This document shows positions 25,205 to 35,187 of a DNA stretch of 64,000 nucleotides, piece by piece. The translations under genes were made by a program, and so were the position numbers. Under the pieces are notes generated by a model, which worked only from the letters and a program-made list of their open reading frames with translations, had not been told where the DNA came from and ran no database searches. How positions within the stretch are numbered: the stretch's first letter is position 1; each line of letters starts with the position of its first letter. Origin of the DNA: Erigeron canadensis (lineage: Eukaryota > Streptophyta > Magnoliopsida > Asterales > Asteraceae); assembly GCF_010389155.1 (NCBI RefSeq), contig NC_057768.1, positions 14,878,501-14,942,500 of the forward strand, given 5' to 3'.

Positions 25205-25335
25205 TTTGAACATAAGTCCAAGTGGTCGTTTGAGTTTTACATGGTTCTCATAATTAAACATAGATTCATGACTCTATGTTTAATTAGGGTCCTACCATTT
25301 AAAGCTCAAACTAATCCACTTAACCTCATGCTCGA
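25205..25335 (-). other. Long imperfect palindrome in element D leader
   Basis: TAATTAAACATAG (25251-25263) and CTATGTTTAATTA (25274-25286) pair perfectly around a 10-base loop. The pairing extends outward imperfectly: AAGTGG...GTTTGAG...ACATGGT on the left matches the complement of ACCATTT...CTCAAAC...CCACTT on the right. It lies 80-220 bases after the PBS in the element's own RNA sense. Confidence 0.7.
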
Positions 25336-25413
25336 CTCGACTATAAAAATCGTTTTGAAAAGTGGCTATAGTTTTGAAATTCCCGTAGGAACCCCAATGT
25401 TCTCTATAACCTT

Positions 25414-25427
25414 GGCTCTTGATACCA
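25414..25427 (-). other. Primer binding site, element D
   Basis: TGGTATCAAGAGCC on the minus strand, five bases from the end of the 5' LTR. It matches the initiator tRNA-Met PBS pattern with one inserted A. Confidence 0.75.
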
Positions 25428-25432
25428 TTTTA

Positions 25433-28400
25433 TGTAACACCCCAACTAAGGCGGAACAATGAGATGTACAGAAAGTCGAGTATTCAAAACAAAGGATTAT
25501 AAATAACATTCACCATAGCTTTATTTAATAAAGATAATTCACAATGTACAAACATGTGAACCAATTTCCAAGTACAAATGCGTCCACCATACTTGGATAT
25601 TAAGTCCACGAACCAAATAACAAGTACATGAAATAGTAAACTACAATGATCAAGGCGGATTCCATTGCCTATCTCAAGGTTTGATCTTTGACTCCAAAGT
25701 GCAATGCAAATAATCATGAAGCATATAAATCCTCAATGCTTAAGCTTATTTCCTGAAAAGCATGAAGAAAAAGTGTCAACTACGAAAACGTAGTTGGTGA
25801 GTGCATAGGTTTTTATATAAATCTTGGTACATCACAGTTTTAATACTTAGAAAACCGATTACTATTACATTTCGAAATATCCAAACAATATAATCGACAA
25901 AATTTTCATATCATGTTATCAAGTTTCCAAATACCATAATGTCATATCAAGACTCGGAAAAATCCGTAGTAAAATTTCAGGTTCTCATTTGTCAAATCAT
26001 CAAGAGAGAAAAAGTATATAAATCGATTAATTGTATATCATACCAAAATCATTCGGTTACCAAAATCATTTCAATATCACCAATTTCAACGTCTTTCAAG
26101 ATATCATATGAGGGATGATACCCAATCCGTATGTCAAAACAATTTCCAATTATCAACAATATTAATATCAATTTAACTTAGCCACAAGGGCATAATTTAA
26201 TATCAATTTCATTTAGCCACAAGGGCATAATTTACATAACTTTGATGATTAAATGCTTGAGCCACTACTACTACCATTTTATCAAGTCCAGCAATATATA
26301 TAATTCATTTCATGGCACAAGCTATCAATCAAGTGCCGTATTAACAATAATAGGGTCGTGCCATGGAGACGACCATTCAAATTTAAGGTAGCTAGAACAC
26401 CGCGTGGTCGGACTGGGAATGATGGCCGTCACAAAGGCAACCAAACATCCCACTGTTACACGTTGGGTGGGTGGACAAATCCTAGTTGCGCAACTATCTA
26501 ACTACAGGCCTCCACTTTCGGAGTAAATAGTAGTGCACCGAAAGAAAACGGTTTGACAGAACTCAAGCTGATCATGAAACATTTATCACATTGAACATAC
26601 GAAACAATTTCATTTCATAATCATATTATCAAAAATCATTCCATATATATATGTATATAAAAGCAATTTTCATTTATATATCATGCTTTTCACCCCGATA
26701 GTTAAACACATAAAATAGTTTGAAAGGGGGCTATGACTCACCTTGATATGCCGCATATTATACTCATCTATCCAAAATGGTTATTTCCCATCTATAGCTT
26801 CCTTGACCATATATCTATTATGTTCCTCCATCATATTTCAAGCCAAGATTATCCCTACGATAGAACTAATATACATAAGTTCCTATCTTAAGCAATCACT
26901 TAGAAATGCCATTTTCATTATGTTGCTATCAATTGTGGGATCCAAGTATATTGGTAACACTCGCACCGTTTTGGTTGTAGGGATTGATGGTGTAAAATGT
27001 TACTTTTATTACATGCGTAGTTTCAAGTTGTTAGGTTCTCGGTAACTTGGCTTCATTTGTGGTTTCACTTGGCATATTAGGTTATCATGTATAAATGCCA
27101 TATTAAGTTATATTTATCCTTATTCATCATTTGATGTGTAACCAACTTTAGCACGAATTAGCATTTGTGATATCAATATATAGCTTGGTTAACATAATTA
27201 TTTATGCCTATCTCACTTAATTATCTTTGTTTTATTTAGATTACACTTATCCTATGAAATTCGTTTAAGTGTTATGGACCATTATCAATTGGGCCAAAAT
27301 ATGATGGGTTTTTAAGTGACTTGGGCTTAGTTTAGTTATTTGGGCTTAACCTTATTTGGGTTATGTGATTATTGGATCATAGTGGTTATTGGGCCAAATG
27401 GCCTACTGATTTATGGTCCTTTGGGTTCACTAATTGGGCTGGGCTAGCCCATTAACTCCTTAGTGCATCTTTTAGCCCATTACACAAATGATTACTTTAC
27501 TTCAGAATTTTCTGTTTTTACTTCACATTTTTATGAAATGTTGGCTACTATTTTAGGGTCAAGACGAATTATTTGGACCTTAATGATTTTTACACATTGA
27601 CTTATATGTATCTAGTATTTTTGTGATTTTTTGGTGAATTTTTAGATAATGTTTGGTGTCCTTAAAAATTATCCGAATACAAACTATCCCAAATGGGCAC
27701 TGTTTGCGACATCAGAAGTTTTATAAAAGTTCTCGATGTTCTGAACGTTATAAAAATCCCATGATTTTATTTTAAGTTCACGACACATTGAAATTACTTT
27801 CCACCAAGTATGACCTCCTGGAATCTTATGGATTAGGAGATAAAAATTGTTAAAGTTCTTAAAATATTCAGACAAATTACAGTTTTGACCAGTTTGAGTA
27901 GAAAAATCATATCTTACATTTGGTTCAGTATTTTTGAGCCATTCCAGTTGAAGTTTAAACTTAACTCACTTATCTACAACTTTTATTTTGAAAGTTTTGT
28001 TTGAAAATTTCTAGAAATGCTCAGTTTATTCGTCCCAATTGAAAAGATTATTTCTGTCAGAATTCTTGATTATATCAACTCACCAATAGTGTTTGTTGCT
28101 TGTTTTAGTCTCTAAATTACCACTAACTAGATTATTACTTTATTTTGTGTTTCTTAACATCAAATATACAGATTTCAACTAATTTCAAGATCAACACACA
28201 TCATTCATACTTGAACTTTTACCCAACAAAATCAATAAACTTAGTTCTTGTAAATATCATCCAAAAATGTGATTGCATGTGACCATCTAACCATTTTATG
28301 AAAAAATCTCCTGACAAATCTTTCATACAATGTAAAAATAAGTTTATTTATGAAAATCACAGAAAATATGTTCCATTTATATCATCACAAATCGATTTTT

Positions 28401-29698
28401 ATATAGGTCTATCAACTAGTTTGAAAGCTTTCTCATGAACCATCACTTTTGGGTCTTATATGAGTTGAATCCTTGAATCTTTTCTCTAGATCTTGACATG
28501 CAATGGCATGAAAGGAAAGATTCTATCAACATGCCCTCATTAAGTGTATTTTGAAGAGGAAAATCAAAGAAAAGCTTAATTTTTGATAAAGATCTTTTAG
28601 TATGAACAAAAACAAGATAGATTAAACAAAGAGATGAAGATTTATACCCTCTTGAACTTGGTTACTTGATGAGAAAGATGGCAGAATTTTCGTGACTCTT
28701 GAGGCCTCTAATAACCCTTATTAAAAGCTTAATACCACCCTTAATCCTTGCTTGAATCCACCCTTTAGTAATCTAGCTTAAAAACCCTTATTATTAGTAT
28801 GTTTAAATGGATTTTAGGTGATGTTTTCTTCTTGGATTAGTGGTGGCCGAAAATGGAGAGGGGGGGGGGGGGAGGTAGTGGAGGAGTTGTTGTTGAGAGA
28901 AAATGTGTGTGAAGAGTGTGTGAGAAGTGAAAGTTTCAAGAGAGAGAGTTATGAGTGTTTAGTAAATTTGAAATGAGGTTATGTGAATGTGTGAGAGGGG
29001 GGGCCGGCCTATGGGGAGGAAAATGGAGGGTTTTCTTATTTTTTTTAAAAATAGTGTATATATTGTAGTGTAAGTATAGGTTAAGTGGGTATTTATTTTG
29101 TAAGTGTTATGTTAGTTAAATGTAGGTAATTTGTTGTTTTGGTTAAAAATATATCAATGTATGTATATGTCATGTATATATGTATGTATGGATATATTCT
29201 TGTATTTTTAGTTGGTTACATAAGCTATCAGTTGTAAACTTGTATTTATTTTTAAGCATATATATACTTACTCATTATTTAAGCACTTTATGTACATATA
29301 ACTTACAAATATTTTCGAGATGGAAATTTTTATTTTCATGGCCATATTTACTTAAATTTGGTTTGGTGTTTAATTTGTTGGACAATTTATAGCAATTTTG
29401 ATTGTTATCTCAACTTGTGAGTCTTACATTATTGTTTATATAACTTAATTGATTAACAATAATAATTTTTGTTCAAAGGTATTTTATGAAGTTCATTTAA
29501 AACTAGTTTATTGCTTGAGATTATCTCGAATGATTTTAGTTATTGTTTATGGCATTTCTAAGGCATCTCACCGTACTAGAAGGCAATTGTCAATATGCCT
29601 AAATGTCTAGAAGGTCAATTTCCCTAACAAACCTCTAGGGATAGATACCTAGATAAATATAAGTACGTTGTCTTAGTCGGAAAATGAGGGTTGTCACA
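25433..29698 (-). repeat. Element D 5' LTR (long form)
   Basis: Matches the other LTR at both ends but has an extra segment 27891-29350. That segment has a 13-G run at 28860-28872, purine-rich GAGAG tracts (28900-29010) and AT-rich TATA-like stretches (29130-29290), and no coding sequence. Confidence 0.9.
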
Positions 29699-29975
29699 TT
29701 AACCTAGGGGTCCCATCTTGGTTAAAAACAACAGTTGAAGCATTCATTGGTACATAAGGACCTTCTAAGAGAATGGAGGTCAAGTGTCTCTCAACCCTAG
29801 CGATATACTTGAGCATACAAGCTTTCCATGTGATGAAAGAGTCACTATCCCCATTGAACTTAGGGACAGGGTTGTTAGGAAAGTGTACGTGTACACTGGG
29901 TTGTATTGGTGGTGGTGGTGGAGTTGCATTTTGGTTGACATTTGGGTTTTGTTGAGTTTGTTCGGTTCCAGACAT
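29699..29975 (-). pseudogene. gag: Gag N-terminus (element B), cut by element D
   Basis: ATG at 29973-29975 starts MSGTEQTQQNPNVNQN, a proline-rich run (PPPPPIQPSVHVHFPN) and VPKFNGDSDSFITWKACM, matching the start of the other gags in this window. The reading runs into the TTAAC duplication and element D at 29698, then resumes at 18489. Confidence 0.85.
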
Positions 29976-30022
29976 CTTGTAGGATCAAAACAGGTATAAC
30001 AACTTAATGATTCAACCTGGGA

Positions 30023-30037
30023 GGCTCTAATACCAAT
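30023..30037 (-). other. Primer binding site, element B
   Basis: On the minus strand ATTGGTATTAGAGCC follows the LTR directly and matches the initiator tRNA-Met PBS with a C-to-T change. Confidence 0.8.
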
Positions 30038-30988
30038 TGTGAGTCCACCTACACAAGATGTAACACGAGAACAAGATATAACAAGATATAAAATAGGTTA
30101 ACAATAAATACAAGTATATCAAGTAACCCGACTGGCAAGTGGTTCGAATATAGACAAAGACTAGTTATGAACCACGATCCAGATATGGATATGAACAATA
30201 AAGAACGAGTGCTTGAAACTATATAAATACTAATTATATTCAAGTATTATGGCAATGAGTCAAGATGTATTTTTCAATGTATTTTATTTATTGCTATAAA
30301 CAAAATACAAGAGTTGTTGCGGAACAAAGATAATCACACTTGTGAAGATATCTAAACAACCCTAGAAATACAAATGATCTATGCTACAAGGAATTACTCG
30401 TAAGAATACTTAGAGTAATATCACACGTTGCAATTGCCAATGTTCCAAGCATTTTTGCAAGTGTGAGAAGTCTTATATTTATAGGCAAACATGTCTTGAT
30501 GACATGGCAAATGCCGTACAAATATGGTTGGGTGCATTTATGGATTTGTTGGACGAATCCATAACATGTTTGTTTAAGGTAAAACATGCAAGTTTCTTTG
30601 ATGTGACTTAACATACTTTATTCCCAACCTTTTGCCAAAACTATCCCAATCCCAGGTATAAAGTTATTAACCGGGTAAAGGTAGTTTAAAGCCTGCAAAA
30701 AGACTTCGTCGTAATCAGTGTAAAAGTGTTGTAAATACTTTTACACTGAGCCTCTTTAGTTTCACCTTCAGATAAGATCTTCTTTGAGCTCTGCTTCTGA
30801 AATGATCTTCTTCTTCACTCTTCAGTCTTTGACTTTAGCCTGTACGTCTTCAGTGTTGGTTGATTCTGAAACTGAAGTGAAGCTTCAATGAGCTTTATTC
30901 TGAATGACTTCAGAATCCTGAGCAAGCTTTCTTCACTGAACTTCAACTATTTTGAACAAATCATACTTGGTCGATTTTCGATCTAACA
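30038..30988 (-). repeat. Element B 5' LTR
   Basis: Pairs with 7536-8482. TATAAATA lies at 30476-30483 (complement). The right edge TAACA abuts the ATATT duplication and the resumed integrase reading of element A. Confidence 0.9.
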
Positions 30989-31757
30989 ATATTCAAGATA
31001 TTGTTGGGCGATCTTCCTCAGAACCAAAAGTGAAGCTGCTGAAATTATTGCTCTCATCAAACAAATTGAACTCAAATACAAGCGAAAAGTTCGTCAGCTC
31101 TGAAGTGACAATGGCACTGAATTCAGAAATTCCACTCAGGAAACCTTCTGCACTGACACTGGCATATCTCAGAACTTCTCCTCAGCTCACACACCAGAAC
31201 AGAATGGTGTTGTAGAAAGAAAGAATCGTACGCTGATAGAAGCTGCCAGAAGTATGTTGAATGAATCAGGTCTTTCAAAATGTTTTTGGGCTGAAGCTGT
31301 TGCAACTGCTTGCCACTCCCAGAATCATTCAGTGTACGTGAAGCGACACAAGAAGACATTCTATGAAATATTGAGAAATAGAAAATCAAATATTTGTTAT
31401 TTTCACGTTTTTAGATGTCCAGTATACATCCTAAATGACTCTAATCAGTTGGGCAAATTTGATGCCAAAGCTGATAAGGGATATTTCTTAGGATATTCAT
31501 CCATTCGCAAAGTCTTCAGAGTTTATAACAAGAGACTGGAAAAGGTTCAAGAGTCAATACATGTCACTTTTGATGAATCCAATGAAATAATCAATAAAAA
31601 GCCAACCCTTAATTCTCCCCCATAAAATCCAATTATCTTTGGTGAATCTGACCCTATCAAAGATTCATCTAAAGATGTTTCCTGTCATCCTGACTTGGAA
31701 CCAGTGAAATTTGACAAACCTCCCATTAATATTTCATTTTAACCTTCAATAAGTTTC
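30989..31757 (+). pseudogene. pol: Integrase core and linker (element A, resumed)
   Basis: Reading resumes after B with YSRYCW, IALIKQIELKYKRKVRQL, SDNGTEFRNSTQETFCTD and [21 protein letters not shown], giving two of the three integrase acidic residues (the first is at about 7465). [37 protein letters not shown] and HVTFDESNE follow, the usual copia integrase C-terminal region. A TGA at about 31101 and a TAA at 31623 break it. It ends at GTTTC (31753-31757), where element C is inserted. Confidence 0.85.
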
Positions 31758-32724
31758 TGTTAGGTCCAGTTTTAACTAAACTGGAGCTCTCCAGTGACAT
31801 CTGGAGAGCATGAGGAATTGTCCGAAATATTAGAAGTCCAGTTGCATTGTACAGGTTTAGCAACTGATGACTTCCTCCAGTTGAGATCAGACGACTAGAA
31901 TCTGAAGACCTTCCAGTTGAAGTCAAAGACAACAAATGGAAAATAGAGATTGGCAATGGCAGCGAAGCCCAGTTGACAATCTACCAGATCAATCAACTGG
32001 AGAATCCTCCAGTGTAAATGCTTTTACAAAGCTTTACACTGATTACGAGGAGGACCTTTTTACTCTACATCCTTTTAACCGGATAATGATATTGTCTTTG
32101 GATAAAGATACAAAGATGTAGAGTGGTTGAATAAAGTAACCTTTTGTCTTACTTTATTTAACACACACAAAGGATTATTTAAACAATACTTTTGTGTGCT
32201 GTCAACCATATTTGTACATCGAAGTTGAGATCCCCATGCTCAATCTTCGACTATAAATAGAGGTCCTTGCACAAGCTGTTTCAATAACTTTGCAAATACA
32301 TATATTCTGCAATATTGGTGAACTTGTGCAATATTCTCTCAATCGCAAAAAGAAACATTTCACAACTCTAAGTGTTTCGATTGTTTAGGAGAATTTCCAA
32401 GTTTAGATCAATTGTAATTCATGGGTTGTTAGGATATTTACATTCTTGTATTATCTTGGTTCCGCAACAACCTTGTATTTTATTTAAACAAGTAATAAAT
32501 AAAATACACTTGAAAATTACATATTGTCTCACCAGTTTATATACTCGTCATTTATATTATTGCATGTATTAATATTCTGTCACTTTAATACTTAATTCCA
32601 GTTAACCTGGTACACGATCAAACTAAACTGGTCACATCCAGATTAATTGATCGTGTTGCAAAGTTCACTCACCATCGACATAGAGGTGTCTTCAGCACCC
32701 ATCTAGTGATAGTTGGGACTAATA
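31758..32724 (+). repeat. Element C 5' LTR
   Basis: Starts TGTTAGGTCCAG and ends GGGACTAATA. TATAAATA at 32252-32259 and AATAAATAAAATAC near 32489 are plausible promoter and poly(A) signals. Confidence 0.95.
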
Positions 32725-32726
32725 AG

Positions 32727-32740
32727 TGGTATCAGAGCAG
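32727..32740 (+). other. Primer binding site, element C
   Basis: TGGTATCAGAGCAG, two bases after the LTR: an exact match to the plant initiator tRNA-Met PBS. Confidence 0.9.
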
Positions 32741-32782
32741 GCAGGTTGAATTGTTTCAATTCTATAACCTAGGTCTGCTTCG

Positions 32783-35187
32783 ATGGCTGCTGAAGGTGAG
32801 AATGGTTCTGGTCCAAATGAATCTAATCCTAATATTGCTACTCCTTTAAATACTAACCCTCCTCCTCCTCCTCCTCCTACTCCTGGAGCTAACCACGTTC
32901 ATGTACATTACTCCAACTCTCCTGTTCCCAAATTCGATGGGAATGGTGAGACATTTGGTACATGGAAGGCTAGAATGCTCTTGCATTTGGTGGGATAGAG
33001 AGGTATATGTTGAAAATCCTTAAGGATGGGCCATATACACCCATGTCCAGTGGTGTTAGCCCTCTTCTCGACCCCACTGGGAGAAGAGGCACCAGGGAAA
33101 AATCTGAGGAACATTGGTCAGATGAGGATCGCAGATTGGTTGATCTTGATACCAAACTGAAAAACATGATTCTTTCTGCTATACCTGAGGAACTAATTCC
33201 TACTCTTGTGCTATTTCCAAGTGCAAAATCTATGTGGGATGAATTAGTTCTCCAGTTTGAAGGAGGAAATGACACCATTGTCACTAGAAAGGTTGCTCTC
33301 AACAAGAAGTATGAATCCTTCTTTGCTCTTCCCAATGAAAGTTTAACTGGTACTTATACCAGATTTACTGGCCTAATTAATCAACTTAGAGGCTTGGGAG
33401 TGGAGAAGGATAAGGATATTCTTCTTGAAAAATTCTGTGATGTTTTGCCATCCAAATGGGCACACATGGTTCTTGTCTTAAGACAAGGAAAGACCTTGCA
33501 TAGCCATACTCTTGCCTCTCTTTATGGAGCCTTCAGATTTACTGAAGATAATGATGCAGCAAGATTACTCGCTGAACAAGATGCTTTAAACCATGCTCAG
33601 AGTTCCAAGGCTGCCAACTTTTCTGGGCAACCTTGTGCTGCTTTAATATCTACTGAGAATGTCCAGTCACATTCTATGAAGGAAATGTTAAACAACTTTT
33701 TGAACTCTGGTCTAACCACTAATCTCAGTGATGGTTGTGAGGAAACTGACGATGATGATCTGGTTGCCATGATTGCTAAAACCTTTAATAGGTTTAAGCA
33801 TAAATCTAATCGATTTAATGGGTCCAATAATGCTTCCAATTCAATCTCAATGGATAAGGCTAATCTTACCTGCTATAAATGTGGTAAGAAAGGCCATTTC
33901 ATGAAGGAATGCAGATCTAGTCAGATGAACTACCAAACTGGTCCTATTGTCCCAAACTTTGTTAAAACTGATGATTATAAGGCCAAATACAAGAAACTTA
34001 AGGCCCAGATTGCTCTCATGTCTCTTGAACAAAATAATGAGAAAGAAAAGAACAAGTGCATGATGGCTCAAACTGAAGGGAAATGGGAACTCTCTGATGA
34101 TTCATCTGATGATGAAGAAGAGATTAGAGATATGTGTTTCATGGCATTGGAGAGTCAACAACCAGTGGTGAAGGATGATGTTGTATCTGGAAGATGGGTT
34201 GATATCATTTTAAAGAAGGTAAGGGATTATGATATCGAAATTGATTCAGAACTGAAATTGGATATTGCTGAATCATTGAATGATGACTTGTTATTTGTTG
34301 AAACCATGAGAACTGACTGTGAAAGATATTTAGAAACAGTTTTGGTTGAATTAAACAACATGAAAAGTCAAGTAAATGATTTGCAAAGTGTCCAGTTGGC
34401 TCTTAAAGAGTCAGATTTGAAAAACGAGGCATTGGAAAGAGATAACCAAAAACTGAAATTTGATCTTGAAAAAGAACATATGGTTATTAATTCTTGGGTT
34501 CAAGCATCTGGTAAAAATTATGACGCTTTTTCTAAAACCATTGATGCTCAAAAAACTGCCTGGAAATCTGGTGATCTTCAGATGGCAGCTGTTTTACCCA
34601 CAATTCACCAATTGCCAGAATCTGTTAAAATTGAAACACCTTATGATTCCTCTGGCACAATCAAATCTGAATCCACTAAGACCAACCCTGTTGAGGTCAA
34701 ACTGGAGCCAAGAAGGCTAAAGCTACAGTTAAAAAGGAATATGGTGACAATCCTTTACCTCATAAGTCAAGTGAGTCCTCAACTCTAAAGACTAAAACCC
34801 CCGCTGAGCCAAAGTCCAAAGGCCAGCAGCCTGAAGAAAAAAACATTTTGGTAAGAATGGAAAATCAAATCCAAAATTTGTCAAGGCAGGTACAAAGTTG
34901 TACTGCCAGAATTAAGAATTTGGAAGGAGGTGCATCCTCTTCTGTTGAAAAACAAATTGTCAAAACTCCTCCTCAAAACAAAAGATAAAACAATCTGCTC
35001 AGAAAGGAGCATACATCGAAAAGAAAAGGAGGTCAATGTTCCACTGAAACCAATTGTTTTTATTCCAGAAACTGGAGAGAACCCTCCAGTTTCCTCATCC
35101 AGTTCAACACCTAGTCAAGCACATGGGACTTCTCGGAAGAAGTCCAGTGGACCCATCAAGAAAAGATGGGTTCACAAAAATAACTGA
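32783..35187 (+). CDS. gag: Gag polyprotein (element C), three frame breaks
   Basis: ATG 32783 starts MAAEGENGSGPNES, then a PPPPPPPTPGANHVHVHYSN run and VPKFDGNGETFGTWKARM. A one-base loss near 32995 shifts the frame; it continues at 33007 with the gag core (MWDELVLQFEGGNDTIVTRK, FFALPNESLTGTYTRF, LEKFCDVLPSKW, LASLYGAFRF). The acidic EETDDDDLVAMIAKTFNRF precedes a CCHC knuckle CYKCGKKGHFMKEC (33871-33912). A long heptad-like region follows (about 34300-34480), then a second break near 34703 and a compensating one near 34985. It ends WVHKNN and TGA. Gag packages the element RNA into cytoplasmic particles. The extended C-terminal tail is a Sirevirus trait. Confidence 0.85.

Larger units (their letters stand above)
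21282..25413 (-). other. Element D interior, no coding capacity seen
   Basis: This 4.1-kb interior holds no recognizable protein domain. It does hold two further copies of the PPT-like ATTACCCCCTTAACA (21853-21868 with one extra C, 22769-22783), the first inside an inverted repeat (21842-21870), a 45-bp imperfect duplication at 24562-24650, a 20-25-bp CTTTCACATTGCA repeat array (24858-24958), and a long palindrome near the PBS. Confidence 0.7.
18490..29698 (-). mobile_element. Element D: large non-coding LTR element (LARD-like)
   Basis: Two long direct repeats (18490-21265 and 25433-29698) enclose 4.2 kb. Outer ends are TGTAACACCC and TTGTCACA, flanked by TTAAC duplications. On the minus strand a PBS lies just inside the right LTR and a PPT just inside the left LTR, which sets the orientation. 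No gag, protease, RT or integrase domain is visible in any frame of the interior; the longest frames there are short and unremarkable. This is the structure of a large retrotransposon derivative that needs enzymes from another element. Which autonomous family supplies them is not visible. Confidence 0.85.
7536..30988 (-). mobile_element. Element B: SIRE-type Ty1/copia element, minus strand, with nested D
   Basis: On the minus strand the order is LTR (30038-30988), PBS, gag, [element D], gag, protease, integrase, RT, RNase H, third ORF, PPT, LTR (7536-8482). It is bounded by ATATT duplications inside element A. Without D it is about 12.2 kb. Every gene carries stops, frame changes or internal deletions. 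The two LTRs differ by roughly 3% by eye, so it is older than element C. The third ORF between RNase H and the LTR is the Sirevirus hallmark. Confidence 0.9.

Noticed and set aside
28860..28872. G-quadruplex at the 13-G run
   Set aside because: A single uninterrupted G run, probably variable in length or an assembly artefact; no set of four spaced G tracts.
18541..29392. Short open frames within element D (for example 21878-22090 minus, 26743-27045 plus)
   Set aside because: Low-complexity, AT-driven composition, no domain, and frames in the LTRs are not preserved between the two LTR copies.
32372..32572. Open frame within the LTR of element C (also 43869-44069, and 3463-3693 in element A)
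   Set aside because: Overlaps the LTR poly(A) region; identical by LTR duplication, no domain.
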